Shown: piece by piece, positions 8,065 to 14,313 of the stretch | Layout: each line of letters opens with the position of its first letter | Position numbering within the stretch: the stretch's first letter is position 1 | NCBI GenBank assembly: GCA_910588325.1 | Contig: CAJUPP010000076.1 | Location: 1-16,505 of the forward strand | Source: an uncultured Hungatella sp. | GTDB lineage: Bacteria; Bacillota; Clostridia; Lachnospirales; Lachnospiraceae | Direction: 5' to 3' | Length of the DNA stretch: 16,505 nucleotides | Made by a program: the position numbers and the translations under genes | The notes under the pieces: generated by a model | The model's input: the letters and a program-made list of their open reading frames with translations, nothing else | What the model was told of the DNA's origin: nothing | Databases searched by the model: none

Positions 8065-9369
8065 TTACGGTGCTTTGGCTTCGTCAACCTGTTTCTGCAT
8101 TGCCTCCAGGCCCTGGTCTAAGGTCATCTCTCCGCTGTAGATCTTTAACAGGAAGTCATTGACCTGGGTCTTCCAGTTAGGCCGGCTTGCATTGTTGACA
8201 CTCTGCACACCGTAGGGGAACATTTCCACACATTTTTCAACGTTCATATCATAGTCAAACTTATCAAATGCTCCGATCCAGGTATCCTCCAGACCTATGT
8301 AGGCAGGAATAGCGGCGCCTGACTCGCCCTGGATTCTCTGCCCTTCTTCAGAGCCTGCGAATTTCAGGAAATCAAGAGCGTACTCCAGGTTCTTTCCCTT
8401 TGCACCGGTGGCATAGCAAAGACCGTTGGAGATGGTGGCTCTTCCGTCGCCGTTTACCGGATCCGGACACATGGGCAGAACCGCCACGTCCCATTTGCCT
8501 TCCAGCTCCTGGTTGTTCTCTCTCATGGACATGAGATTCCAGTTCCCTTCCAGATACATGGCTCCCTGCTCGGAGATAAAGGCTGTTCCGGGGTTGGTCT
8601 CTGCAAAATAATTCTGATCCGGGCACCATGGCTCTTTCTGCAGGTTGATATAGAATTCCATACCCTTTTTAGTAGCCGGGTCGGTAAATCCGGCCTTGGT
8701 TTTATCTTCATTCAGGATATGTCCGCCTGCCTGGTACACGAAATTCCAGTAGCCTAACTGATCGTCGCCGTAGGCCATATATCCGTATTTTCCGGTTTTC
8801 TCATAGATCTGAGCCGACGCGTCGCATAACGTATCCCAGGTCCAGGTTTCATCTGGGTAGGAAACCCCTGCCGCATCAAACATCTCTTTGTTATATACGA
8901 GACAAACCGTATCTTTATCTTTAGGCACTCCGTAGATTTTCCCATCGCTTCCTTTGGCGTTGTCTAAGGAAACCTCTGAATAATGCTCTGTGTAATAATC
9001 AGGATCCACATCATCATAGAGATTGGTCACCTCCGCCAGCATGCCGTAATCCGCATACTTTAAAATCTGGTTGGTGTGCATCCAGAAAATATCCGGAAGC
9101 TGATTGGATTCTGCCGCTGCATCCAGCTTCGTCCAGTACTCATCCCAGCTTGTTACCTGCACCTCGATTGCCACATTAGGATTCTGGGCCATGTAAGCAT
9201 CAACGATAGCCTGCATACCGGCTCTCTGGGCGTTATCCCAAATCTGGAATGACAATTTTACTTTCCCGTCTGCTGTCCTGCCAGAGTCCTGGCATCCGCT
9301 TAAGGAAGCAACCGCCAATCCCAGGGATAACCCTAAGGCAATTCCCTTTCTCATTGTTTTTCGCATCAT
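8065..9369 (-). CDS. Extracellular sugar-binding lipoprotein of the ABC importer (SBP family 1, MsmE-like)
   Basis: This protein captures sugar outside the membrane and hands it to the two permeases. The start is taken at the first ATG of a MMRKTM sequence: GGAGG lies 10 nt upstream, and a second GGAGG serves equally for the next Met. A lipoprotein signal follows, basic at residues 3-8, hydrophobic at 10-22, with lipobox LSGC and the lipidated cysteine at 26. The mature part (about 408 residues) has the family 1 fold signature: a beta-strand KLSFQIW, the WDEYWTKLDAA helix, a LPDIFW segment and a late aromatic-rich region. An in-frame ATG 72 nt earlier would put an arginine-rich tail before the signal peptide and is rejected. 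It is the first gene of the transporter run, divergent from the AraC-type regulator. Raffinose-type ligand is inferred from the linked GH36 gene. Confidence 0.94.
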   Translation of the reverse strand: MMRKTMRKGIALGLSLGLAVASLSGCQDSGRTADGKVKLSFQIWDNAQRAGMQAIVDAYMAQNPNVAIEVQVTSWDEYWTKLDAAAESNQLPDIFWMHTNQILKYADYGMLAEVTNLYDDVDPDYYTEHYSEVSLDNAKGSDGKIYGVPKDKDTVCLVYNKEMFDAAGVSYPDETWTWDTLCDASAQIYEKTGKYGYMAYGDDQLGYWNFVYQAGGHILNEDKTKAGFTDPATKKGMEFYINLQKEPWCPDQNYFAETNPGTAFISEQGAMYLEGNWNLMSMRENNQELEGKWDVAVLPMCPDPVNGDGRATISNGLCYATGAKGKNLEYALDFLKFAGSEEGQRIQGESGAAIPAYIGLEDTWIGAFDKFDYDMNVEKCVEMFPYGVQSVNNASRPNWKTQVNDFLLKIYSGEMTLDQGLEAMQKQVDEAKAP

Positions 9370-9492
9370 ATACCTCCTACCTCCTTGTTGGATTGATTCG
9401 GCACGCCGTCTTTTCGCTGCCTGCCAAATCCTTGAAACCATTCCAGATATCTGTTGCCTTTGTTACTGCCGCGCGGTTTATTTTCAATACAA

Positions 9493-9521
9493 ATCATAGC
9501 ATCTGTCAATGGTACCGTAAA
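9493..9521 (-). promoter_or_regulatory. Predicted promoter of the transporter/alpha-galactosidase operon
   Basis: On the minus strand the -35 element TTTACG (9516-9521) and the -10 element TATGAT (9493-9498) are 17 nt apart. The -10 is good and the -35 is poor, which suits a promoter that needs an activator. A candidate activator half-site repeat, ATTTAC at 9517-9522 and 9534-9539 (17-nt period), overlaps and lies just upstream of the -35. Confidence 0.5.
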
Positions 9522-9540
9522 TGCAACGGTTTTGTAAATC

Positions 9541-9599
9541 ATATGCCAAAATGCTATATTTTTAATCTTATCTTGAAATTACCTCTCATTTTGGTATAT
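9541..9599. promoter_or_regulatory. Candidate operator: 13-bp inverted repeat over the regulator promoter
   Basis: The arms ATATGCCAAAATG (9541-9553) and CATTTTGGTATAT (9587-9599) are complementary at 12 of 13 positions. The right arm lies between the -35 and -10 boxes of the AraC-type gene and touches the -10; the left arm lies upstream of the -35. This suits autoregulation by that protein. A looser relative, CGGTTTTGTAAAT, is at 9527-9539 next to the divergent promoter. Confidence 0.45.
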
Positions 9600-9602
9600 A
9601 AT
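9573..9602 (+). promoter_or_regulatory. Predicted sigma-A promoter of the AraC-family regulator
   Basis: TTGAAA (9573-9578) and a perfect TATAAT (9597-9602) are spaced 18 nt apart, upstream of the regulator start at 9698. Transcription would begin near 9609. Confidence 0.65.
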
Positions 9603-9697
9603 AGTGAAAGATACCATTGCTACATGTGGATTTTCACGGAAATTAATTTGATATGCCCCAGATTTTTCAACAAACTTACGGAAGGAGCATGCACTTT

Positions 9698-10549
9698 ATG
9701 AGCAATGTGCTGTTTTCAGTCTTTCCTAACGAACGGTTCGTTGACCTAGGATTATATCAATATGGGTGGGAGCAGTGTACTCCTCTTCATTCTTACGGAC
9801 CATATGTCAGGAATCACTATCTGTTTCACTATGTTATTTCGGGAACCGGAACCCTGACTTCCACGGATTTCAACGGGGAAAGTCACACCTACCGGTTAAA
9901 AAGCGGCGAAGGCTTTATGATTTTCCCCAAGCAGGTAACCTCCTATTCGGCTGACGAGAAGCATCCATGGGAGTATACCTGGCTGGAATTTGATGGTCTC
10001 AGAGTCAAGGAAGCGTTAGAACTGGCGGGATTATCGGTTTCTTCCCCTATTTATCATACCAATTCCAGAGATTTAAGTCAGGAATTGAAAGATGAGATGC
10101 TCTATATCTCCAATCACTCTGACTTCCCCCCCTTAAATCTCATCGGGCACCTTTATCTGTTTTTAGATTATCTGACCCGCTCCTCTTCCAACCAGAAACG
10201 GATGCAGACCGGAAAGCTGCAGGATTTCTATGTCAGGGAGGCTTTGTCCTTTATTGAACAGAACTTCCAAAATGATATATCCGTGGAGGATATCGCTGCT
10301 TTCTGTAATCTTAACCGCAGTTATTTCGGAAAGATTTTTAAGGATTCCGTGGGGAAGAATCCCCAGGAGTTCCTGATTCACTATCGTATGACCAAGGCGG
10401 CGGAACTTCTAAAGATGACGGAATTGTCGGTGGGGGATATAAGCAATGCGGTAGGATATCCCAGCCAGCTTCATTTTTCCAGGGCATTTAAGAATGTCTA
10501 TGGAATCTCCCCCAGACTTTGGAGGATGGAAAATAAGATTATTTCATGA
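9698..10549 (+). CDS. AraC-family transcriptional regulator of the alpha-galactoside locus (MsmR/RafR-like)
   Basis: This 283-residue regulator has an N-terminal cupin-type sugar-sensing domain (about 15-150; note NHYLFHYVISGTGTL and the GEGFMIFP strand) and a C-terminal pair of helix-turn-helix motifs (about 177-275). The first motif lies in ISVEDIAAFCNLNRSYFGKIFK and the second in LSVGDISNAVGYPSQLHFSRAFK, followed by the family end YGISPRLWR. The chosen ATG at 9698 has GGAG 10 nt upstream; an earlier in-frame ATG at 9653 has no ribosome binding site. It is divergent from the transporter operon and most likely activates it when the sugar or a product is bound. Family assignment is firm; the target and inducer are inferred from position. 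Confidence 0.93.
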   Translation: MSNVLFSVFPNERFVDLGLYQYGWEQCTPLHSYGPYVRNHYLFHYVISGTGTLTSTDFNGESHTYRLKSGEGFMIFPKQVTSYSADEKHPWEYTWLEFDGLRVKEALELAGLSVSSPIYHTNSRDLSQELKDEMLYISNHSDFPPLNLIGHLYLFLDYLTRSSSNQKRMQTGKLQDFYVREALSFIEQNFQNDISVEDIAAFCNLNRSYFGKIFKDSVGKNPQEFLIHYRMTKAAELLKMTELSVGDISNAVGYPSQLHFSRAFKNVYGISPRLWRMENKIIS

Positions 10550-10568
10550 TGATTTACGGGAATGGAAA

Positions 10569-10586
10569 GGGGGCCGAAGGGCCCCC
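10569..10586 (+). terminator. Probable terminator of the AraC-family gene
   Basis: A perfect 7-bp GC stem (GGGGGCC / GGCCCCC) with a GAAG loop lies 20 nt after the stop codon. The following bases, GACTTTATATT, form only a poor T-tract, so efficiency is uncertain. Confidence 0.6.
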
Positions 10587-10643
10587 GACTTTATATTCCA
10601 TCTTCAGTTTCTTACACGGACAAACCTAGGACTCATCTGCTTC

Positions 10644-10674
10644 CTGATTAGTACTTCATTTGTACAATAATCAG
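10644..10674. repeat. Hairpin between the AraC-family and HPr-like genes
   Basis: CTGATTA (10644-10650) plus GTAC pairs with GTAC plus TAATCAG (10668-10674), with a two-base bulge and a 7-nt loop. CGGACA (10617-10622) and TGTCCG (10677-10682) could extend it outward. It lies about 60 nt downstream of the HPr-like stop codon on the minus strand and may end that transcript, though no T-run follows in that direction. Confidence 0.4.
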
Positions 10675-10735
10675 TATGTCCGGTTTTGGTTATCTTATGT
10701 AATGATTTTGATGAAATTTTATGGTCAGTTTTGGG

Positions 10736-10990
10736 TTATTTGGTTACCACATATTCTGAAATTCCGGGCAGGGTACGGATATCCTCGTCTCCGTATATCT
10801 GAAGGGTCATCACCTTTCCCATGCCGAATCCCATGACTCCCAAAAGGGATTTAGCGTCTACCACACAACTTCCGCAGTATAAATCCGCATGAAACGGATA
10901 TTTTTCAATCTTGTTCACAAAATTTACGATGTCATGCTGATTCCTAAGCAGAATCTGCTGTCTGTTTCCTTTGTCCTCATTGTTATACAT
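10736..10990 (-). CDS. HPr-like protein without the phospho-histidine motif
   Basis: This 84-residue protein has the HPr fold signature in its second half: ADLYCGSCVVDAKSLLGVMGFGMGKVMTLQIYG aligns with HPr from about residue 31 onward in family numbering. S48 in AKSLLGVM sits where the regulatory Ser46 lies in HPr and Crh. The usual HARPA active-site sequence around His15 is absent; the aligned stretch reads NQHDIVNFV, and its H19 lacks the ARP context. The protein is therefore unlikely to relay PTS phosphate and may be a Crh-like co-regulator or a diverged paralogue. AGGAG and a second GGAG lie before the ATG. It is a single gene between the AraC-type regulator (convergent) and the pseudouridine synthase gene (same strand, 124 nt away). 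Link to sugar control is conjecture. Confidence 0.75.
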   Translation of the reverse strand: MYNNEDKGNRQQILLRNQHDIVNFVNKIEKYPFHADLYCGSCVVDAKSLLGVMGFGMGKVMTLQIYGDEDIRTLPGISEYVVTK

Positions 10991-11114
10991 ACTCCTGTCT
11001 CCTTTCTCTATACCTTTTGGAATATCTGCGGCAATTATCCTGCAGCATCAAATCATATCTATTCCTATTATTTCCAGAAACAGGAACCGCTAATCTTCTC
11101 TTTGTAAAACTTTT

Positions 11115-11801
11115 TCATAAATATCTGACACAAAACTTCTTAAATATCTCCCCCTCCGGCTCCATCTCAAACCTCATCTCTTCCTCTGTCACCGGATGCA
11201 CAAACCTAAGTCCACAAGCCGAAAGCCCAATAGGCTCCTTCCTCCCCGCAAACCCCGGATTATATCTGCTGTCCCCCCACAAAGGATACCCATGCCCTGC
11301 AAACTGCACCCGAATCTGATGATGTCTCCCTGTAATCAGCCAAACCTTCACCAGAGTAAGCACCCTCTCCTCCTCCACAGTCCCCATAACCTCATACTTA
11401 AGTTCGGCACGCTTCGCCCCATTTATCCTCTTTTCCACAATCTTCGACACATTGCTCCCTTTATCTTTCAACAAATAATCCACAAAGTTATCCACATTAT
11501 CCACAGGTCTTCCGCAAACGACGGCCATATACATTTTCTGCATTTTTCCTTCCTGAACCTGTCTGCTGAGAGCTGCAGCCGCCCGTTTCGTTTTTGCATA
11601 GATCATAATTCCCCCAACCGGCTTATCCAGCCTGTGGATAACTCCCACATATGATTCACCCTCCACTGTTGATAACCTGCTTATATACTTCCGTATCTCA
11701 CTGACCAAATCCGGCGCAAAAGAGTGAGTAGACTGAGCCTCCATGCCCACAGGCTTTTTCACAACAATTATCTCCTTGTCCTCATAAAAAATTTCTAGCA
11801 T
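11115..11801 (-). CDS. RluA-family pseudouridine synthase
   Basis: The enzyme converts uridine to pseudouridine in rRNA or tRNA. The 228 residues comprise only the catalytic domain with no S4 domain, as in smaller RluA-type members. Motif HRLDKPVGG (56-64) supplies the catalytic D59; GRHHQIRVQ (158-166) and the GDSRYNP stretch (176-182) are also family hallmarks. The start at 11801 is preceded by AGGAG 8 nt upstream. An in-frame ATG 66 nt earlier would add a lysine/arginine-rich leader with no ribosome binding site. The exact target nucleotide cannot be told from sequence. The gene diverges from the hemolysin III-like gene over a short shared promoter region. Confidence 0.92.
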   Translation of the reverse strand: MLEIFYEDKEIIVVKKPVGMEAQSTHSFAPDLVSEIRKYISRLSTVEGESYVGVIHRLDKPVGGIMIYAKTKRAAAALSRQVQEGKMQKMYMAVVCGRPVDNVDNFVDYLLKDKGSNVSKIVEKRINGAKRAELKYEVMGTVEEERVLTLVKVWLITGRHHQIRVQFAGHGYPLWGDSRYNPGFAGRKEPIGLSACGLRFVHPVTEEEMRFEMEPEGEIFKKFCVRYL

Positions 11802-11832
11802 GCATATTCTCCTGATATATTTTATATTTTTC

Positions 11833-11861
11833 TTGCATTTTTCTCTTCGCTGATGTATAGT
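11833..11861 (+). promoter_or_regulatory. Predicted promoter of the hemolysin III-like gene
   Basis: TTGCAT (11833-11838) and TATAGT (11856-11861) are 17 nt apart on the + strand. The -10 lies in an 11-nt palindrome GTATAGTATAC (11855-11865), so the same bases could serve a minus-strand promoter for the pseudouridine synthase gene. Downstream, ACTAC / GTAGT / ACTAC repeats at about 11872-11894 may be an operator; no regulator can be assigned. Confidence 0.45.
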
Positions 11862-11933
11862 ATACAAAAAGACTACAAGTAGTATTGAAAACTACATTGT
11901 GCAATATCAATATCTCAAAAGGAGGATAACCAT

Positions 11934-12593
11934 ATGACAAAGCTTCACATTAAAGACCCCGGCAGCGCCATCACGCATTTCATCGGAATGGTCCTCTCTG
12001 TCCTGGCAGCCACACCGCTGCTCCTTAAATCCTACCATGACACAGGAAATTTTTCTCTTACCTCTCTGTCTCTGGCGATTTTTATCATCAGCATGATTCT
12101 GCTCTACGCAGCCAGCACCACCTACCACACCCTGGATATCTCTCCAAAGGTCAACAAGCTTCTGCGCAAGATTGACCACATGATGATTTTCATCCTCATT
12201 GCAGGAACCTACACCCCCGTATGCATGGTAGTCCTGGGAGACCGCACCGGCTGGATGCTTCTTGCATTGGTCTGGTCCATCGCCATCATCGGTATCACCA
12301 TCAAGGCCTGCTGGATCACCTGCCCCAAATGGTTTTCATCTGTTCTCTACATCGCCATGGGCTGGGTATGTGTCCTGGCATTTACCAAAATCGTCCGCGC
12401 CCTGCCGTCAACCGCTTTCGGATGGCTTCTGGCAGGAGGGATCATCTACACAGTGGGAGGAGTCATCTATGCGCTGAAGCTGCCGATCTTCAATTCCAGG
12501 CACCAGAACTTCGGTTCCCATGAGATTTTCCATCTGTTTGTCATGGGAGGAAGCCTGTGCCACTATATTATGATGTACCAGTTTGTTGCATAA
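11934..12593 (+). CDS. Hemolysin III / PAQR-family membrane protein
   Basis: This 219-residue protein has about seven hydrophobic helices. The family's metal-site residues are present: AASTTYH (59-65, giving H65), DH at 81-82, and HEIFH (196-200) in the last helix. By analogy with PAQR structures, H65, H196 and H200 would bind zinc. GTYTPV (91-96) is another family signature. The protein sits in the cytoplasmic membrane. Despite the name, most bacterial members are not proven haemolysins, and a membrane-lipid or fluidity role is equally possible. AAAGGAGG lies 9 nt before the ATG. It converges with the YesL-like gene and shares a two-way terminator with it. Confidence 0.93.
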   Translation: MTKLHIKDPGSAITHFIGMVLSVLAATPLLLKSYHDTGNFSLTSLSLAIFIISMILLYAASTTYHTLDISPKVNKLLRKIDHMMIFILIAGTYTPVCMVVLGDRTGWMLLALVWSIAIIGITIKACWITCPKWFSSVLYIAMGWVCVLAFTKIVRALPSTAFGWLLAGGIIYTVGGVIYALKLPIFNSRHQNFGSHEIFHLFVMGGSLCHYIMMYQFVA

Positions 12594-12599
12594 TCACAA

Positions 12600-12649
12600 A
12601 AACAGGCAGCGGCCCTAAACCGGAATGGTTCAAGGGCCGCTGCCTGTTT
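12600..12649. terminator. Bidirectional terminator between the hemolysin III-like and YesL-like genes
   Basis: The arms 12600-12616 and 12633-12649 form a perfect 17-bp stem (core CAGGCAGCGGCCCT). The 16-nt loop can itself pair AACC with GGTT. A-rich and T-rich flanks on both sides suit termination in both directions. The stem overlaps the first bases of the TAA stop of the minus-strand gene at 12648-12650. Confidence 0.85.
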
Positions 12650-13448
12650 ATCCTTCTGCGGGAGGCTGGTTCTCTGCCTTCTCCTCCCCACGGTTGTTGA
12701 CAAGCTCATCTCTGTCCTTCTTGGAAGAACTGCTGGTACTCCACACGGAATTCTCTGTTCCGATCTGCCCGAAGCTTCCCGTATCCTCATCCTCAAACAG
12801 CGGTCTCAGCTCTCCGTCGTCCTCCCTCTCATCCTTTGGTATATACTTTTTAAACACCGCTTCCAGAAAATAGGAATTTATAAATGCAATCAATGCAAAT
12901 CCAAAGAGCATCAGCTGAGGGATCAGGGTCAGCGTCAGGAAAATCAGTCCCACATCAATAGCCACCATGCCTATGGTGTGGAAAATATGGCGGATAGACA
13001 TAAAAAACGCGTTGAAAATCGTCTTCTTCACCGTATTGTAAAAACGGCTCTGCAGTGGAAACACATAGGTAATCATAGCTGTCCAGATAACCAGCATCGC
13101 CAGAAATATGGTAACCAGGGCTGTCCGCCACACAGAGGGGGTGGTAAATACTGTGGCCATAAAATACAGATCAAATCCCAGAATCAGGCCGGTTACAAGA
13201 AAAATCATCCAGATGCCTGTAGCCTGCTTAAAATTCTCCTTAAAGGACTTAAAAAAGGACCGGATGGTGTATCCGTCGTCGTCGCGGACCAGTCTAAGGG
13301 TCACATAGTACAAAGCCGTGGTGGAAGCTCCCACCGTTATGATGGGAATGCAGCAGATAAACCACAGGATATGTACAATAAGCAGATCCCAGAATTTACC
13401 GATAAAGCGCCATATTGGGTTGTCGTAATTAAATAAGCCTGACAGCAT
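12648..13448 (-). CDS. yesL: YesL-family (DUF624) integral membrane protein
   Basis: This 266-residue protein contains the DUF624/YesL pattern: a first helix with LWFICCIPIITVGASTTALYY (28-48), then a basic loop FFKSFKENFKQ (65-75), and further helices at about 78-100, 109-130 and 158-195. The function of the family is unknown; Bacillus subtilis yesL sits in a pectin-degradation cluster. This copy has an extra hydrophilic tail of about 65 residues (202-266). The tail is rich in Asp, Glu and Ser and includes a run of serines near 239-242, longer than I would expect for the family. The ATG has AGAGG 8 nt upstream. It is divergent from the single-pass protein gene at 13633. Confidence 0.85.
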   Translation of the reverse strand: MLSGLFNYDNPIWRFIGKFWDLLIVHILWFICCIPIITVGASTTALYYVTLRLVRDDDGYTIRSFFKSFKENFKQATGIWMIFLVTGLILGFDLYFMATVFTTPSVWRTALVTIFLAMLVIWTAMITYVFPLQSRFYNTVKKTIFNAFFMSIRHIFHTIGMVAIDVGLIFLTLTLIPQLMLFGFALIAFINSYFLEAVFKKYIPKDEREDDGELRPLFEDEDTGSFGQIGTENSVWSTSSSSKKDRDELVNNRGEEKAENQPPAEG

Positions 13449-13490
13449 AGAAAAACCTCTTTTCTTAAGTCTACTTTTTCATATCTATTT

Positions 13491-13519
13491 ATTATATCGG
13501 AAGAGAAGAAAAAAATCAA
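13491..13519 (-). promoter_or_regulatory. Predicted promoter of the YesL-like gene
   Basis: On the minus strand, TTGATT (13514-13519) and a perfect TATAAT (13491-13496) are 17 nt apart. The -10 lies about 43 nt upstream of the start codon. Confidence 0.65.
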
Positions 13520-13560
13520 TTTATCCTGCACATTTCATAGAAAATTAATAATATAAAAAA

Positions 13561-13589
13561 TTGAAAACCGTCTCATAGTGTGATAGAAT
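13561..13589 (+). promoter_or_regulatory. Predicted promoter of the single-pass membrane protein gene
   Basis: TTGAAA (13561-13566) and TAGAAT (13584-13589) are 17 nt apart, upstream of the start at 13633. It lies back to back with the YesL-like promoter, about 40 nt away. Confidence 0.6.
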
Positions 13590-13632
13590 GCGCTTATGCG
13601 GTTACTAACTCACATAAGAATGGAGAGATTAC

Positions 13633-14313
13633 ATGTCTTTAAAGGAAGAAATCAAGAACGAAGCCGCCGTAGAACGGGAAAAACTGAAACATATGTCTTT
13701 TCAGGATAAGCTCTGGTATATCTGGGAGTACTATAAGTTTCATATCGCTGTTGTCATCGGCATTATTTTTATCCTCTGCATCATCGGAACTTCTATTTAC
13801 AACAGCACCATAGAAAATTCCCTTTACTGTATCATTATCAACAACCAGTCAAACAGCGAGATGAATTACGATGTCCTGACCCGGGACTTCCACGATCATA
13901 TGGGCTTTGGGAAAAAACAGGAGGTTAACGCAGAATCCATCTACATCACCTACGGCGATGTGGTATCCGAGTTCAGCTACGCTTCCATGGCGAAAATCTC
14001 CGCCATGATTGCCAGCAAAGAACTGGATATCCTGATTACCGACAAGGAAAATTTTGACCGCTACTCCACCATGAACGGCTATGGGGATTTGGAACAGATT
14101 CTCCCGGAAGACCTTTTAGCGCTTCTAAAGGACCGTCTCTGTTACGGAACCACGGAAGATGGCCAGACCGCCGCTTTTGCCGTGGATATCAGCCGGACTG
14201 CTTTTACAGAAAACATGGGGATTTCTCTGGAACCGGCATACTGCGGATTCATCTCCAACAGTCAGAACACAGATACAGCCATTGCCCTGCTCCGATACAT
14301 TTTTGAGCAATAA
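13633..14313 (+). CDS. Unidentified membrane-anchored protein with one transmembrane helix
   Basis: I do not recognise a named family. The 226 residues begin with a charged, Lys/Glu-rich amphipathic segment (1-35, including FQDKLWYIWEYYKFH). One strong membrane helix follows (about 36-55, IAVVIGIIFILCIIG). The rest is a soluble domain of about 170 residues ending in ALLRYIFEQ. In this topology the N-terminus would be inside and the C-terminal domain outside. The soluble part has alternating strands and helices (for example ELDILITDKENFDRYS near 136-151), vaguely like a periplasmic-binding-type lobe; that is only an impression. GGAGAG precedes the ATG and a good promoter lies upstream, so expression is likely. 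It is divergent from the YesL-like gene, suggesting a possible joint envelope role, and overlaps the convergent GNAT gene by 65 nt. Confidence 0.8.
   Translation: MSLKEEIKNEAAVEREKLKHMSFQDKLWYIWEYYKFHIAVVIGIIFILCIIGTSIYNSTIENSLYCIIINNQSNSEMNYDVLTRDFHDHMGFGKKQEVNAESIYITYGDVVSEFSYASMAKISAMIASKELDILITDKENFDRYSTMNGYGDLEQILPEDLLALLKDRLCYGTTEDGQTAAFAVDISRTAFTENMGISLEPAYCGFISNSQNTDTAIALLRYIFEQ

Larger units (their letters stand above)
9370..9697. other. 328-nt divergent control region between the binding-protein and AraC-regulator genes
   Basis: No gene is supported here. The region holds a promoter in each direction and the repeats described in separate entries. I looked for a CcpA-type cre box on both strands and found none that matches the consensus well. 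The 5' untranslated leader of the transporter transcript would be roughly 115 nt and that of the regulator roughly 90 nt; no riboswitch-like fold was recognised in either. Confidence 0.6.

Noticed and set aside
9370..9697. CcpA cre box in the divergent control region
   Set aside because: Best stretch, around 9521-9539, misses several consensus positions including the outer ones; not supported.
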